Shown: positions 26,331 to 35,602, numbered from the stretch's first letter. The stretch: 64,000 bases of DNA from Candidatus Hodarchaeota archaeon (GCA_016840285.1 JAEOSR010000051.1:70732-134731); one strand, 5' to 3'. Notes: generated by a model from the sequence alone, not told the origin. Program-made: numbers and translations.

Positions 26331-26903
26331 ATGAAAAGTATGAGCTTCTTAATGAAAATAGTTCTCGCTGGTGACGGTGCAGTCGGAAAGACCGCATTAA
26401 GAGAACGTTATCTGGGTAAAGGATTTAGCAGTAATTATATGATGACGATAGGTGCAGATTTCGCATTGAAAGAGGCAACTATTCGGGAGAAAAACATAAA
26501 ATTTCAAATCTGGGATCTCGCAGGTCAGCCTCGCTTTGGCACCGTAAGAAGCGTTTATTATTATGGCTGTTTAGGAGCACTCCTCCTATTTGATGTTACT
26601 CGTCCAGATACATTCACGAATCTTGAAAGCTGGTTAGAGGAGATTTTTAAACACAATGGGAAGGGTATGATACCAATCGTACTTCTTGGGAATAAAGTGG
26701 ATCTCAGAGAGCAGTTCCCAAACCATATTACGGATGGTCAAGCAGAAGAATTCGCAGATAATCTGTCAAAGAAGACAATGGAGTCTGGATTCCCAGTTAA
26801 ATTCATGCCAACTAGTGCTAAAACAGGTTTGAATGTTTCTACAGCGTTTGACATGCTTGGAAGCGTCTATCTTGATTTTGTAGAAGCTCAACAAGCAAAA
26901 TAG
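26331..26903 (+). CDS. Ras/Rab-like small GTPase
   Basis: Small GTPase of about 187-190 residues with all five G motifs: G1 GDGAVGKTA (P-loop), G2 Thr in MMTIGADF, G3 WDLAGQPRF, G4 GNKVDL, and G5 TSAKTG. The DxxGQ in G3 keeps the catalytic Gln of Rab/Ras enzymes. There is no C-terminal cysteine, so it is not prenylated in the eukaryotic manner. Asgard archaea have many such GTPases, thought to work with Roadblock/longin regulators; a tandem Roadblock gene lies 1.1 kb away. The start is likely the ATG at 26340 (MSFLMKI), which has GAGG at 11-base spacing, since the ATG at 26331 is only 2 bases from it. Stop TAG is followed by a T-run. Confidence 0.93.
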   Translation: MKSMSFLMKIVLAGDGAVGKTALRERYLGKGFSSNYMMTIGADFALKEATIREKNIKFQIWDLAGQPRFGTVRSVYYYGCLGALLLFDVTRPDTFTNLESWLEEIFKHNGKGMIPIVLLGNKVDLREQFPNHITDGQAEEFADNLSKKTMESGFPVKFMPTSAKTGLNVSTAFDMLGSVYLDFVEAQQAK

Positions 26904-26934
26904 TTTTTTTTCCTCCCTTTCCCTCTCTTTTCCT
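26904..26934 (+). terminator. Poly-T terminator after the GTPase gene
   Basis: Eight T follow the stop codon directly and the next 20 bases are pyrimidine-only (CCTCCCTTTCCCTCTC type). This fits an archaeal oligo-T terminator; no stem is evident. Confidence 0.5.
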
Positions 26935-27020
26935 GTTATATAGTCATAGAACTTGACTTCAATATCAAATTGCAGCATACTCTCTAATTTTAATTCCTTT
27001 TAGAAAAGCTTAGAGTCGGA

Positions 27021-27746
27021 TCACATCTTGATTTGGTCAATGGATTGAACTATCTTAGCTCCTTGAAGATTGGGAATCGTCGATTCCCCCATTAACATTA
27101 AAACATATCTCTGTTTTGCGTATTTTGCATATCCTCTTGTAAGAAAAGCAATTGTGTCAAGTTCCGCTTCATCCATAGCGAACCATATAGCGACGCGTTT
27201 TTTCGATAAAAATCCCCCTTTTTCAGCCATAATATCGACTGGTGTTGCTTCTGTTTCAACTGCACGAATATTCTCTTTTACTTTATATCCTGCTTCTCTG
27301 AACCGTGCATATAATTCCGTTTTTAATATAGACCCTTTGATCTCACCCGCATTGCGTAAGTACTTTTCACTTTCAAATTGTTGGCCCAATCGGTTGAAAG
27401 CTCCAGACAGTTTTCGATAAACCCGAAAAAGAACATCGTGAGGTGGAATCTCGGTCATCGATTCTAATGTTTGTAATTGCGTCATTGCCATTAACAGGTG
27501 GCTTAAAGCCTCTTGATCTTGTTGTTGGAGTATCTTTGTATCACCTAGACTCTCTTGAATCTCCCCTTCTAGTAAAATTTTTTCTTCTTGTGTTATATCG
27601 TCTGGGGGTTGGCTCTGTAAAATGTTATATGCATTGTTGAGTAGTTCTGCAGCTTGTTCAGCCTTTTTTTCAACTATTAAAGTCTTAGCTTCATTAAGGG
27701 CATGCTTTATATCCATCTTACATTCCTTCAGTCTTGGGGCCATCAT
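27021..27746 (-). CDS. TPR-like helical protein
   Basis: Protein of 241 residues. Residues 10-150 consist of amphipathic helix pairs in the manner of tetratricopeptide repeats (HALNEAKTLIVEKKAEQAAE, then HLLMAMTQLQTLES and YRKLSGAFNRLGQQFESEKY). The C-terminal 90 residues form a different domain containing VAIWFAMDEAELDTIAFL and MGESTIPNLQGAKIVQSI. No enzyme motif. The true start may be the ATG of MDIKHAL a few codons in. It lies between the GTPase and the Roadblock protein genes, so a scaffold role in GTPase signalling is possible but unproven. Confidence 0.6.
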   Translation of the reverse strand: MMAPRLKECKMDIKHALNEAKTLIVEKKAEQAAELLNNAYNILQSQPPDDITQEEKILLEGEIQESLGDTKILQQQDQEALSHLLMAMTQLQTLESMTEIPPHDVLFRVYRKLSGAFNRLGQQFESEKYLRNAGEIKGSILKTELYARFREAGYKVKENIRAVETEATPVDIMAEKGGFLSKKRVAIWFAMDEAELDTIAFLTRGYAKYAKQRYVLMLMGESTIPNLQGAKIVQSIDQIKM

Positions 27747-27990
27747 ACCGTACGAATATGATTCTCAAATACGATATATTATGTTTTTTCTCATTGATTT
27801 TATATACTTCTAATTTTTCGTACTAAAACCTTTTGTCTTAATATCTTTTTTTGGTACGGAAATTAGTCTCTGAAATTATTTTTTGGTGTGTATAATTATT
27901 AAGAAACTTTATTTTCTTAATAACTATTGAATTTAGGATCTGAAGCGATACACTGAAGCAATATCCGAGTATTCCCTTGCAAAGCTAAAC

Positions 27991-28716
27991 TTAGTGACTA
28001 ACTATTCTAGAAATGTGTGTTAGATAGGATTCAACACTATCCTTTGGTTTCAACGAGACCATCAAAATACGATCAGCGTCTAAAGCGTAAAGGAGAATAA
28101 TGTTTTCTTTACCCGTCACTGCTATGCTTTGACATTCCTGACCTAAAACACGCGTTGGTAAACTGAGAGCAGAGGAGACTGCAGACAATTGGGCAGAGTC
28201 AATATCTAGAGTCGATAAAAGATCACTAAGAGGAATTCCCGCGGAAGAAAGTAATAAGATTGCACTTGCTTCCGGTATGGCTCTTTGAAGTTTTTCGATT
28301 AAGCTATCTTCAATTTCCAAAGTTTTGACTATAGCGTCAATTTTTGCTGCAGCATCCCGTAATATCTCGATCAAATCATCAACAGGTGTACGTGTTTCAA
28401 AAGATGACTTGGGAAGGGAAATAGTGGTAATTAAGACCGTATTTGCCTTTCTAGTTGCTAGAATTATCGATCGTTCTTGAAAGACGATATATTCTCTAAC
28501 ATTATCCTTCATATTCGATTCTAAAAAACCCTGTGAAATAGCCAGTGCACTAGATATAGCAGCTGGAATGATGAACAAATCCTCCCCAGTTTCCTCTTTT
28601 CCCCTAGTTTTTCCCACGATAGGGGAGCCATCAATAGTTGAAACTATACACTGTTCTATATTGGGATCTTCGAACAATTTATCAAAAATTATATCAATTT
28701 CAGGAATAGATTTCAT
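27991..28716 (-). CDS. Tandem Roadblock/LC7 domain protein
   Basis: Protein of 241 residues counted from the ATG at 28716, which has a GAGGAT ribosome-binding site; 29 further upstream codons are open but lack one. It contains two Roadblock/LC7 folds in a row. The first (about residues 5-120) starts with NIEQCIVSTIDGSPIVGKT and the second (about 145-240) with EASAILLLSSAGIPLSDLL. Roadblock proteins are MglB- and Ragulator-like regulators or platforms for Ras-like GTPases. Tandem copies can mimic a Roadblock dimer. The nearby small GTPase is the natural candidate partner (inference from proximity). Confidence 0.82.
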   Translation of the reverse strand: MKSIPEIDIIFDKLFEDPNIEQCIVSTIDGSPIVGKTRGKEETGEDLFIIPAAISSALAISQGFLESNMKDNVREYIVFQERSIILATRKANTVLITTISLPKSSFETRTPVDDLIEILRDAAAKIDAIVKTLEIEDSLIEKLQRAIPEASAILLLSSAGIPLSDLLSTLDIDSAQLSAVSSALSLPTRVLGQECQSIAVTGKENIILLYALDADRILMVSLKPKDSVESYLTHISRIVSH

Positions 28717-28941
28717 AAGCTTTATCCTCTTAATGCATCTTATAGGACTTGAATTAATAGTTACTCTCCAATTAATCCAACTTAAAAACATGGCCATTTT
28801 CATGGGAGGATAAAGCCAACTTTACTGTGAAAAAAAACAGCTTGTTCCATAAAAATGGATTTTAAATCCTTCATAGTGGAAACGAGCTTAACCTATAGTA
28901 TGACTTTCAATAGCAATAAAAAAATCGAAAGAAGTAGAAAA

Positions 28942-30039
28942 TCAAGCACCTACTTCTGCCTTTTCTTTGGCTACAACTCCTCCAAATAATGTCCCTTCAT
29001 AGGCCCCCTTCTTGAAAATATTAAGAGCTTTATCTGTTTTCTCTACGCACTTCATAACATCTGTTTCCATTTCTAACATTGCACGAATCGCATCAACGTT
29101 TTCAGGGATAGGAATGGATTCCATGTGGACATCATAAATCATGTACAAATTATTGCGGCCATCAATGCTAAGAGTTTCCTCCCAAATGAATACTTCAGGC
29201 CTATCATATCTTGGCCGGCCTAAATCACGGAAATATTCCACTAATTGTGCTGAATCAAACAGTCCCTGTTTTCCTGGCTCAATTAATATTCGGGGAGTTC
29301 GCTTGAATAGATCGACCACTTCCTCCTTCGAGGGAGATGTGTCCAAATTTACCCTTAACATGTGAACATGTGATAAAGTCCAACTACCTGCGATGGCTAA
29401 GGAATAAACCTTATCTTTTAGTTGAGGCATAACACTCAATAAATCTGGGCCATGGTGGCTGATTCCAAGAACTGGAGTAATAGCGTTAATAGGTCCTCGA
29501 TTAGTGCGTGTTGGATCACCAGCTCTTCTCGCTAATGCTACAAACACATCGGAAATACCATATTCTTGAGCCACAGTCGCTACAATTCTTGTTAATGCTG
29601 TGGTATTACATGAGACTACACGCGTCATATCAACACCTAAATGACTCGCATAATTTCCAAAAGTGCTAAAGCTTCGATTAGTGAGAACATGATTTTCTCC
29701 GCCTTGTACCATTACTTTAACATCTGCAACACGATAAAGAGGGAGATTTTGTCGAGGAACTCCTGCAGGTGTACAATCAACAACTAAATCTACTTCTTTT
29801 ACCATGTCCTCAAGATAACCAACGATTTCGTACCCTGCTTCTCGCATTTTTGGCTCGAAATCTGGAACACTACAATAGATGGGATAATTTCGTTCTTTAG
29901 CAATCCGTAACCGCACATCAGAAATAATGTCAGCTACACCCACTAATCTCATATCTGACTGTGCAGCAACGGCATCACATACACGTTTGCCGATAATACC
30001 ATAGCCAACGACTCCAACCTTAGCTTTTGGCTTTGCCAT
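28942..30039 (-). CDS. gap: Type II glyceraldehyde-3-phosphate dehydrogenase
   Basis: Archaeal-type phosphorylating GAPDH of 365 residues, slightly longer than the usual 335-345. The NAD(P) Rossmann motif VGVVGYGIIGKRV is at residues 8-20. The catalytic Cys lies in VVSCNTTALTRIV, and the substrate region includes RRAGDPTRTNRGPINAI. The enzyme converts glyceraldehyde-3-phosphate and 1,3-bisphosphoglycerate in glycolysis/gluconeogenesis. Its ATG directly abuts the stop of the upstream winged-helix gene with no spacer, so the two are translationally linked. Confidence 0.93.
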   Translation of the reverse strand: MAKPKAKVGVVGYGIIGKRVCDAVAAQSDMRLVGVADIISDVRLRIAKERNYPIYCSVPDFEPKMREAGYEIVGYLEDMVKEVDLVVDCTPAGVPRQNLPLYRVADVKVMVQGGENHVLTNRSFSTFGNYASHLGVDMTRVVSCNTTALTRIVATVAQEYGISDVFVALARRAGDPTRTNRGPINAITPVLGISHHGPDLLSVMPQLKDKVYSLAIAGSWTLSHVHMLRVNLDTSPSKEEVVDLFKRTPRILIEPGKQGLFDSAQLVEYFRDLGRPRYDRPEVFIWEETLSIDGRNNLYMIYDVHMESIPIPENVDAIRAMLEMETDVMKCVEKTDKALNIFKKGAYEGTLFGGVVAKEKAEVGA

Positions 30040-30402
30040 TTATTGTTCCTCCTTTAACAATTCGTTGAGGACTTTATGACCATCTTCTGTTAAATAGAAC
30101 ATTCGTACAACAGATTGACCTGCAATTTCAATGTTGGTTTGACCAAGATAATCAAGAGCCTTTCTAACGATGGCGACGTCATGTGCAATCAATTTTTTAG
30201 CTTCCAACCACCCTAAAGACAATAAGACTTTTTCAAGGGTCAATTCAGTCTTTTCTATAATTTTCTTATAGGGGGCACCTCTTATCCCCGCTACAGAATG
30301 ATGGCCTTTGAAAAATTCTTCTGGGTTATGTAGGGCAAGTATAATCTGCCGTTGATCTTCGTTTAAATCTTCAATCTTTGACATAACAATCAACTCATCC
30401 AT
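30040..30402 (-). CDS. Winged-helix protein encoded directly upstream of GAPDH
   Basis: Small protein of 114-120 residues; the ATG of MSKIEDLN at 30384 is an alternative start. The pattern is winged-helix: a first helix (QRQIILALHNPEEFF), a recognition-type helix pair (APYKKIIEKTEL, LEKVLLSLGWLEAKKLI) and a beta wing ending in VVRMFYLTEDG. It is clearly paralogous to the protein at 30555-30860. It may bind DNA and could regulate its own operon with GAPDH. The gene ends exactly where the GAPDH gene begins. Confidence 0.7.
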   Translation of the reverse strand: MDELIVMSKIEDLNEDQRQIILALHNPEEFFKGHHSVAGIRGAPYKKIIEKTELTLEKVLLSLGWLEAKKLIAHDVAIVRKALDYLGQTNIEIAGQSVVRMFYLTEDGHKVLNELLKEEQ

Positions 30403-30554
30403 TTTCTTTATTAGAGAGTGACTTAATAGTAGTTTTATACCGTATTTCTTCTGAGAGAATATTCTCTCTAGTTTCTAATAAAGAATTCTCCTGTATTCGT
30501 AATATGGGTGTGCAAAAGGAGGAAAAAACGGAAAATAAAAAAGAATTTTTATTC

Positions 30555-30860
30555 TTAGAGGGCTTTTCCTTTTGGGGTTAGAGAGAACATGCGTACGATC
30601 TTTTGCCCCGCGATCTCCACATTAGATCTCCCATGATACTCCACTATCTGACGTCGGATAGCACATTCATGCTGAACTAAGTCATTAGCTTCGAGCCATC
30701 CCAAGGAAAGCAAAGTTTTTTCTCGAGTTAGTCCTGAGGCATTCATGATTTCTTTATAGGGTAAACCTTTAACTCCATTTTCCTGATTATTGATGATATA
30801 ATGAGAGGGGTTCTTTAGAACGCTGATAACGCGGTTTTGATCATCGTTCAATTCGTACAC
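30555..30860 (-). CDS. Winged-helix protein, paralogue of the neighbouring gene
   Basis: Protein of 101 residues starting at GTG. The two paralogues share the blocks GLPYKEIM / GAPYKKII, LLSLGWLEA, and NVEIAGQKIVRMFSLT / NIEIAGQSVVRMFYLT. It is slightly shorter at the C-terminus (ends SLTPKGKAL). The tandem copies suggest a local duplication. A role as a DNA-binding regulator is inferred from the fold only. The 150-base gap between the copies has no other gene. Confidence 0.68.
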   Translation of the reverse strand: MYELNDDQNRVISVLKNPSHYIINNQENGVKGLPYKEIMNASGLTREKTLLSLGWLEANDLVQHECAIRRQIVEYHGRSNVEIAGQKIVRMFSLTPKGKAL

Positions 30861-31095
30861 TTCGTGTTCACCAAACCAACTGCATTTAAACGCATAAAAT
30901 TCTTGGTATGAAAACCCATATGAATTATACAGGTCATTCTTTTTGACCTATAAAAAGAATTCTATTAATTTATATTTGGGTTTTAAGCAGATTAGATCAA
31001 TAAAAAAGAATGGTACGTTGTTTAAATACAGTAAGTTCAATCTTGTGAGTATCATAATTCTTCAGGGAGAATCGTTCGGTAAAACGTGAAGAATG

Positions 31096-32313
31096 CTAAT
31101 AACTTAATGATAAATCATTCATTCGCTTTGCAGCTTCTTCTGGAAAGATATGAGACAACCTATGATCATCGAGAATTTCTGCCCCACCAATCCTCTGCAC
31201 TGGGATGATATCAATAAGCATATGTATGGGCGAAAACCCAATATGTTGTTGTCTAAAGAGGATATTCCTATCAGGACGGATATGTAACTCGCCACCAAAT
31301 TGATCGATAAAGTCACTCAGAACATGATTTGCATAGATCATTGCCTTTGCTAAAGAGACAATTTCTAAAGACCTTAATTCCCAAAGGGAAGAAACATGCC
31401 GTTTAGGGAGGAGTCGGAGGTGGCCATCTCTTTCAGGTGCATAAGCTGTAAAAACAATCCAATTTTCATCCTCCCAGATAATTCTTTCTTTAATACGTAA
31501 CCGCTGACCGAAAGGATCAACAGTTAATCCTTGAATGTGTTCACAACCTAAACAATAAGTTTCCTTGCCTTGAAATTGTTTATTTTTTTCAAAAGAGCGA
31601 AAGAAACTGTGATCCTTCCAACCATGACCACCATTCACATAAAGTAAAGTCTGGCTATGGAGATGAGGAATACTGGCCCCAGCATTCGGACCAACGTTAT
31701 AGAAATGAAAAATGGTCATAGTACTTTGTTTGTCTTTCAAGAGTGCCTGTTGGCTTGCTTTTATCGTAAGAATAATATTTTTTAAATAAAGTACCATTTT
31801 GTCAGTAGGTACGTCTTCAATGACTTGATAATGACTAGAGAAGATATGTAACAAAGGGATTCCTTTTGAGATCTTTTTATCAAGATGAAATGCATTTATT
31901 TTCGGAGGTAGCACACGAGCCATAGGAGTAAATAAGTTAATGATAGAAAAAACCTGTGTTGTACTAAGATTTTCTAAAGATGGTTCCGTACTGAGTGGAT
32001 CCTTGGTTAATGTTAAATCACGTGAAACTACAATAGACGGAAGCTCACCAGCAATCAACCGACAAAACGAATCCTCACCTTCCCCTAAATGATTGAAACT
32101 ACCGAGGTCATTTTGACTAGTAAAATATTCATCAGGTCTATCCGCTCGAAGAGTACTGATATAGGAATAATGTCCAATCTTTGTTCCAGAGTCATTAACT
32201 GTACGAAATGGATCCAATCTTACATCTGGAGAAAGGTCTAATTTCTGATAAATCCCCCAAAAACCTTCCGACACGAATATATCCTTCGTGAATTTCTTTA
32301 GATTTTTCTTCAT
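31096..32313 (-). CDS. GalT-like nucleotidylyltransferase (HIT superfamily)
   Basis: Protein of 405 residues resembling galactose-1-phosphate uridylyltransferase. The catalytic motif is GPNAGASIPHLHSQ, with the H-x-H-x-Q active site in the first half, and a second HIT-like domain carries GHLRLLPKRHVSS. A CLGCE knuckle may bind zinc. The C-terminus has HIGFSPIHMLIDIIPVQR. GalT-like enzymes move nucleoside monophosphate between sugar phosphates; the HLH-x-Q order places it in the GalT/ADP-glucose phosphorylase branch rather than among Ap4A hydrolases. Exact substrate unknown. Stop TAG. Confidence 0.75.
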   Translation of the reverse strand: MKKNLKKFTKDIFVSEGFWGIYQKLDLSPDVRLDPFRTVNDSGTKIGHYSYISTLRADRPDEYFTSQNDLGSFNHLGEGEDSFCRLIAGELPSIVVSRDLTLTKDPLSTEPSLENLSTTQVFSIINLFTPMARVLPPKINAFHLDKKISKGIPLLHIFSSHYQVIEDVPTDKMVLYLKNIILTIKASQQALLKDKQSTMTIFHFYNVGPNAGASIPHLHSQTLLYVNGGHGWKDHSFFRSFEKNKQFQGKETYCLGCEHIQGLTVDPFGQRLRIKERIIWEDENWIVFTAYAPERDGHLRLLPKRHVSSLWELRSLEIVSLAKAMIYANHVLSDFIDQFGGELHIRPDRNILFRQQHIGFSPIHMLIDIIPVQRIGGAEILDDHRLSHIFPEEAAKRMNDLSLSY

Positions 32314-32683
32314 TTGGATAAAACCTTGATAAAGGCAATTGAAAGGTAATAGGGGACTTTACAGGGTTCTGTAAAAAGATTATCACCAAATACATTACTT
32401 TGATATAAATGTCTAGACCGAGATTGATTTCATCTTCAAGAGTGTTACGAAATATAATTGTTGAACCCTTATGAAATATGCTTTTTGTAGGTTATATTTG
32501 ATTTTTGTCAGATCGAAATTCAATTTCATCCATAGAAGTCCTTCTATTAGCAAAGAATTAGTAAAAAAAAAATTCCATCTGAATGGTTTTTTATAGCATG
32601 ATGTTTCAACGTGCATCAATTCTAGGATTAATCAATGTTCTCTTTCATAAAAAAATAATAGCTTATTTTGTTTTAAATCCTAG
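32314..32683. other. Divergent intergenic region
   Basis: About 370 bases between the divergent GalT-like and RtcB-like genes. AT-rich, with A/T runs and stops in all frames. I see no RNA gene, clear repeat or convincing small protein; it presumably carries both promoters. Confidence 0.35.
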
Positions 32684-33931
32684 TTGTGTTGTGAAAAAAT
32701 GGACGAAATACAAAAGATGAGTCGAGGTAAATTACTGACCAGAGCAAAGAAACTTATTTTCTCTACGGCTCTCGCAGACAGTGCTTCCCGACTCAGTCAA
32801 TTGAATTTCCGCTATGGATTAGCAAAAATGCATCTTGCCCAGGAACACTTAGGGATGGATCCAACAGCAACGTTTATTGCAGCACCAGATTGCACGATTA
32901 CGAGAAATTTGCAACGCTGGCGAAATGGGATCGGATATGGAGGTAAAGTGACCTGGGGAGATGGGACCGAACCAATTATGTTTGTTGACACCATGCCCAA
33001 TGCATGCGGGATGCTGGTGGGTTCATTAGAAGAAATTCCCGATCCGATTGAATTAATTCAAAAAGTCCATGAAATGAATGCACAGAGTGGAGAAATGCGG
33101 ATAGAAGGAGTGCCTATTCACTGGAATTTTGGGAGTGGAAATCATTTTATCAACATCTTTGAGGTCTATCCTAATCCAGCAGTCAGTGATTCAGCGGATC
33201 TTCCTCGTTATTCATTTATTACCCATAGTTCTCCAGCTGAATTGAAATCAGATAATAATCCACGAGAATTAGGATTATATTACCATTTATCCGAAAATTT
33301 ACAACATATGGCTCAAACATTTGAAACACCTTTTGGAAATATCCACTATTTAGTAGACAAAGATGCCTATAAATTCATGGAGTTCTTTCAATGGGCTGAT
33401 AGAATTGGAGCAGAACGTCGTACGATGGCTGCGAAATTATTATTTGGCGACTTTGATACAATATCCAATACAACACATCAGGGAATAGTGCACATGAATG
33501 AGGTAGCTTTAGGGACTCATGTGTTTACGAATGGAACCGAATTGTTTCCATTAACATTACGAGCCGATTTACCTTGTTATCTCATGAAAGGTTTTCCAAA
33601 TTTCAACGAAGAAGCCATAGAAACATTGAATTTTGCTGAACGGATGAGAACATTCGGGCTAGAAGAGAGAATTAGTAATGCCAATATTTTGCCTCACGGC
33701 GGTGGATATACATTTCCTCATATTGTAGCGGTCCCAGAAATCTTTGAGACTGTAGAGAAACGTAGATATTTCTCTGTAGAACTCGGAACTGGAATTGGAA
33801 CAAAGATCTTTGAAACACCTCGTGAATTACAGTTTGTATATCGGGGAAGACAAGTTCTAATCCAAACTATTGATCTTGGATTGGGCGAAACAGTTGCACG
33901 AATGGTTCCCCGCTTTGCTCTGAAAGTGTGA
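32684..33931 (+). CDS. Distant RtcB-like protein (putative)
   Basis: Protein of about 410 residues; the ATG at 32699 (MDEIQKM) is a likelier start than the GTG at 32684. Three spaced motifs resemble the metal-binding sites of RtcB RNA ligases in the right order: MPNACGMLVGSL (compare DxGCGM), HWNFGSGNHFINI (compare LGSGNHFIE) and ILPHGGGYTFP (compare SHGAGR). THQGIVHMNEVALGTHV adds further histidines. The rest is not alignable by eye, so it would be a very divergent member. If correct it is a metal- and nucleotide-dependent enzyme, possibly acting on RNA ends; otherwise it is an unrecognised metalloenzyme. Confidence 0.5.
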   Translation: MCCEKMDEIQKMSRGKLLTRAKKLIFSTALADSASRLSQLNFRYGLAKMHLAQEHLGMDPTATFIAAPDCTITRNLQRWRNGIGYGGKVTWGDGTEPIMFVDTMPNACGMLVGSLEEIPDPIELIQKVHEMNAQSGEMRIEGVPIHWNFGSGNHFINIFEVYPNPAVSDSADLPRYSFITHSSPAELKSDNNPRELGLYYHLSENLQHMAQTFETPFGNIHYLVDKDAYKFMEFFQWADRIGAERRTMAAKLLFGDFDTISNTTHQGIVHMNEVALGTHVFTNGTELFPLTLRADLPCYLMKGFPNFNEEAIETLNFAERMRTFGLEERISNANILPHGGGYTFPHIVAVPEIFETVEKRRYFSVELGTGIGTKIFETPRELQFVYRGRQVLIQTIDLGLGETVARMVPRFALKV

Positions 33932-33937
33932 TTATCT

Positions 33938-35602
33938 TCAAATAGTAGTATTCCTTGCAAACCAGATATCCACTCTTCCATCAACAACTTTTATTAATCT
34001 AAAAGTCGTGTTAACCTGCTGTTCAAGGCCCTCATGACGCCAATATTGATAATGAGGGGTAACAAGGTAATTACACTCAGGGGAATATCTTGGTAGATAT
34101 AACCATCCAGTTGATTCTTCAGGATCTTTATAGTGAGCCATGGATATATTTTTGTGAAGATACGTCCACCCACCTGTGTAAAACCATTGAGAAAAGACTA
34201 TTACCCCAGTAGAATTCTCTTGATCTCCTACCCATTCTAAAGCAGTATTTACATCATGAAAAAACGCCCAATCTACGGTACCACTACTTCTAATACTTTC
34301 ATTCACAGCAAATAAACTCGCAAGGGCAAAAATTCCAAGTTGGATAAGAGCAAGGTCTTCCCGTTTGGGTTTACGAATGAAATTGAATCTTGGGAGCAAG
34401 TCTGTATGGATGTATTGATAGAAATCCCTGATGATTAAATAATATTCCTTCATTGTTACTGCAAATAGCATCATAAGTAGGGGGAGGAGAGAGAAGATGA
34501 AACGTTCTTCTTTGTGTTCAACTGTAGATAAGACTATTAATGACATCAAACTCCAAATGAGGAGCTCTAAGGTCGTAAAGAACCATTCATCATGCATTTT
34601 GCCTGAAAATTTATGGAGAACAGTTTGAATCCTGAAGATTAACATACCAACTAGAAGCACAGCGTTAACTGCGTAAAAAGGACGAGTTAAAATCTTTTTA
34701 AAATAGTAATCAAAAGGTTGTACTCCGAATATGGAACTTTTTCCCTCCACAATATTAAATTGATACCAATTGAACGGAGACGCTAAAAAAGTTCCAAAAA
34801 AATGTAGGTCAGTCAAACCTTGGATGAAAAACATTACTCCAAAACCAAAACCAATGAAAAAATATTGAAAGACCATTTTTAGATTGTTTTGATGGCGGAG
34901 AAGAAAGAAAGGGGCAAAAAAGACAATTGAATCCATTCGAAGGGCACAAGCAAGCCCAAGTAAAACACCAGCTAAAAATTCTGAGATGCTAATTTTCAAG
35001 CGGGAATAAGTATCCTTTCTGTTCGTAGTCCGTAAGTGAAAATATAATGCACCAAATATAATGGGAGTAACAAAGGAGTTAGTGAGCGTTCGGATTCCCA
35101 GAAAAGGAAACTGAAACCAAAATGTAATGAGAAAGGCAATAAATAAGGAATATACATGAGGACGTTTCTGAGGAGGCAGGAATTCTTTTGAGAAAAAGTA
35201 AATGACAGGAATCAGTAGGGTACAATAGGTAGCACTGAAAATTCTTACGACCATCAAAGTGCCATTAATCTGATAGGGAATGCCCAGGGCGTCACACAAT
35301 TCAAAAATATAATAATAAAGCAAAGGGAAGAGATAAGAGCGAGCAGCACCGTTTTCGTCAGGATTACTAGGAACTCTGAACTCCCAAGGGATGTGACCAT
35401 AACCATATTTCATATCATGAGCAATCTCAAGAGACTGATATATTTCGTCAGGATGAACCATCCCTCCAGAGTTTATAGCCAAAAAAACACGAATAATCCA
35501 TCCAAGAATGATTAAAATGGTTAAACTGACAAACTCTGAATGTTGCCGAATCCATTCTTCAAAAGATTGCCATCGGGGTTCCATTTGGGAGAATATTTCC
35601 AT
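33938..35602 (-). CDS. GT22-family mannosyltransferase (GPI/ALG9-like)
   Basis: Polytopic membrane glycosyltransferase of 554 residues with about ten hydrophobic helices. The GT22 signature is in the first luminal/extracytoplasmic loop: VHPDEIYQSLEIAHDM, then YGYGHIPWEF and RSYLFPLLYY (about residues 49-95). These match the HPDE-x-QxxE / WEF / RS motif of PIG-B, PIG-Z and ALG9/ALG12 enzymes, which use dolichol-phosphate mannose. The catalytic acid is the DE pair. The expected role is adding a sugar to a lipid-linked glycan or glycolipid at the outer membrane face. Its stop is only 7 bases from the stop of the convergent RtcB-like gene. Confidence 0.82.
   Translation of the reverse strand: MEIFSQMEPRWQSFEEWIRQHSEFVSLTILIILGWIIRVFLAINSGGMVHPDEIYQSLEIAHDMKYGYGHIPWEFRVPSNPDENGAARSYLFPLLYYYIFELCDALGIPYQINGTLMVVRIFSATYCTLLIPVIYFFSKEFLPPQKRPHVYSLFIAFLITFWFQFPFLGIRTLTNSFVTPIIFGALYFHLRTTNRKDTYSRLKISISEFLAGVLLGLACALRMDSIVFFAPFFLLRHQNNLKMVFQYFFIGFGFGVMFFIQGLTDLHFFGTFLASPFNWYQFNIVEGKSSIFGVQPFDYYFKKILTRPFYAVNAVLLVGMLIFRIQTVLHKFSGKMHDEWFFTTLELLIWSLMSLIVLSTVEHKEERFIFSLLPLLMMLFAVTMKEYYLIIRDFYQYIHTDLLPRFNFIRKPKREDLALIQLGIFALASLFAVNESIRSSGTVDWAFFHDVNTALEWVGDQENSTGVIVFSQWFYTGGWTYLHKNISMAHYKDPEESTGWLYLPRYSPECNYLVTPHYQYWRHEGLEQQVNTTFRLIKVVDGRVDIWFARNTTI

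Noticed and set aside
32413..32619. Possible 68-residue gene on the minus strand between the GalT-like and RtcB-like genes
   Set aside because: Composition is that of AT-rich intergenic DNA, with no ribosome-binding site and no recognisable pattern.
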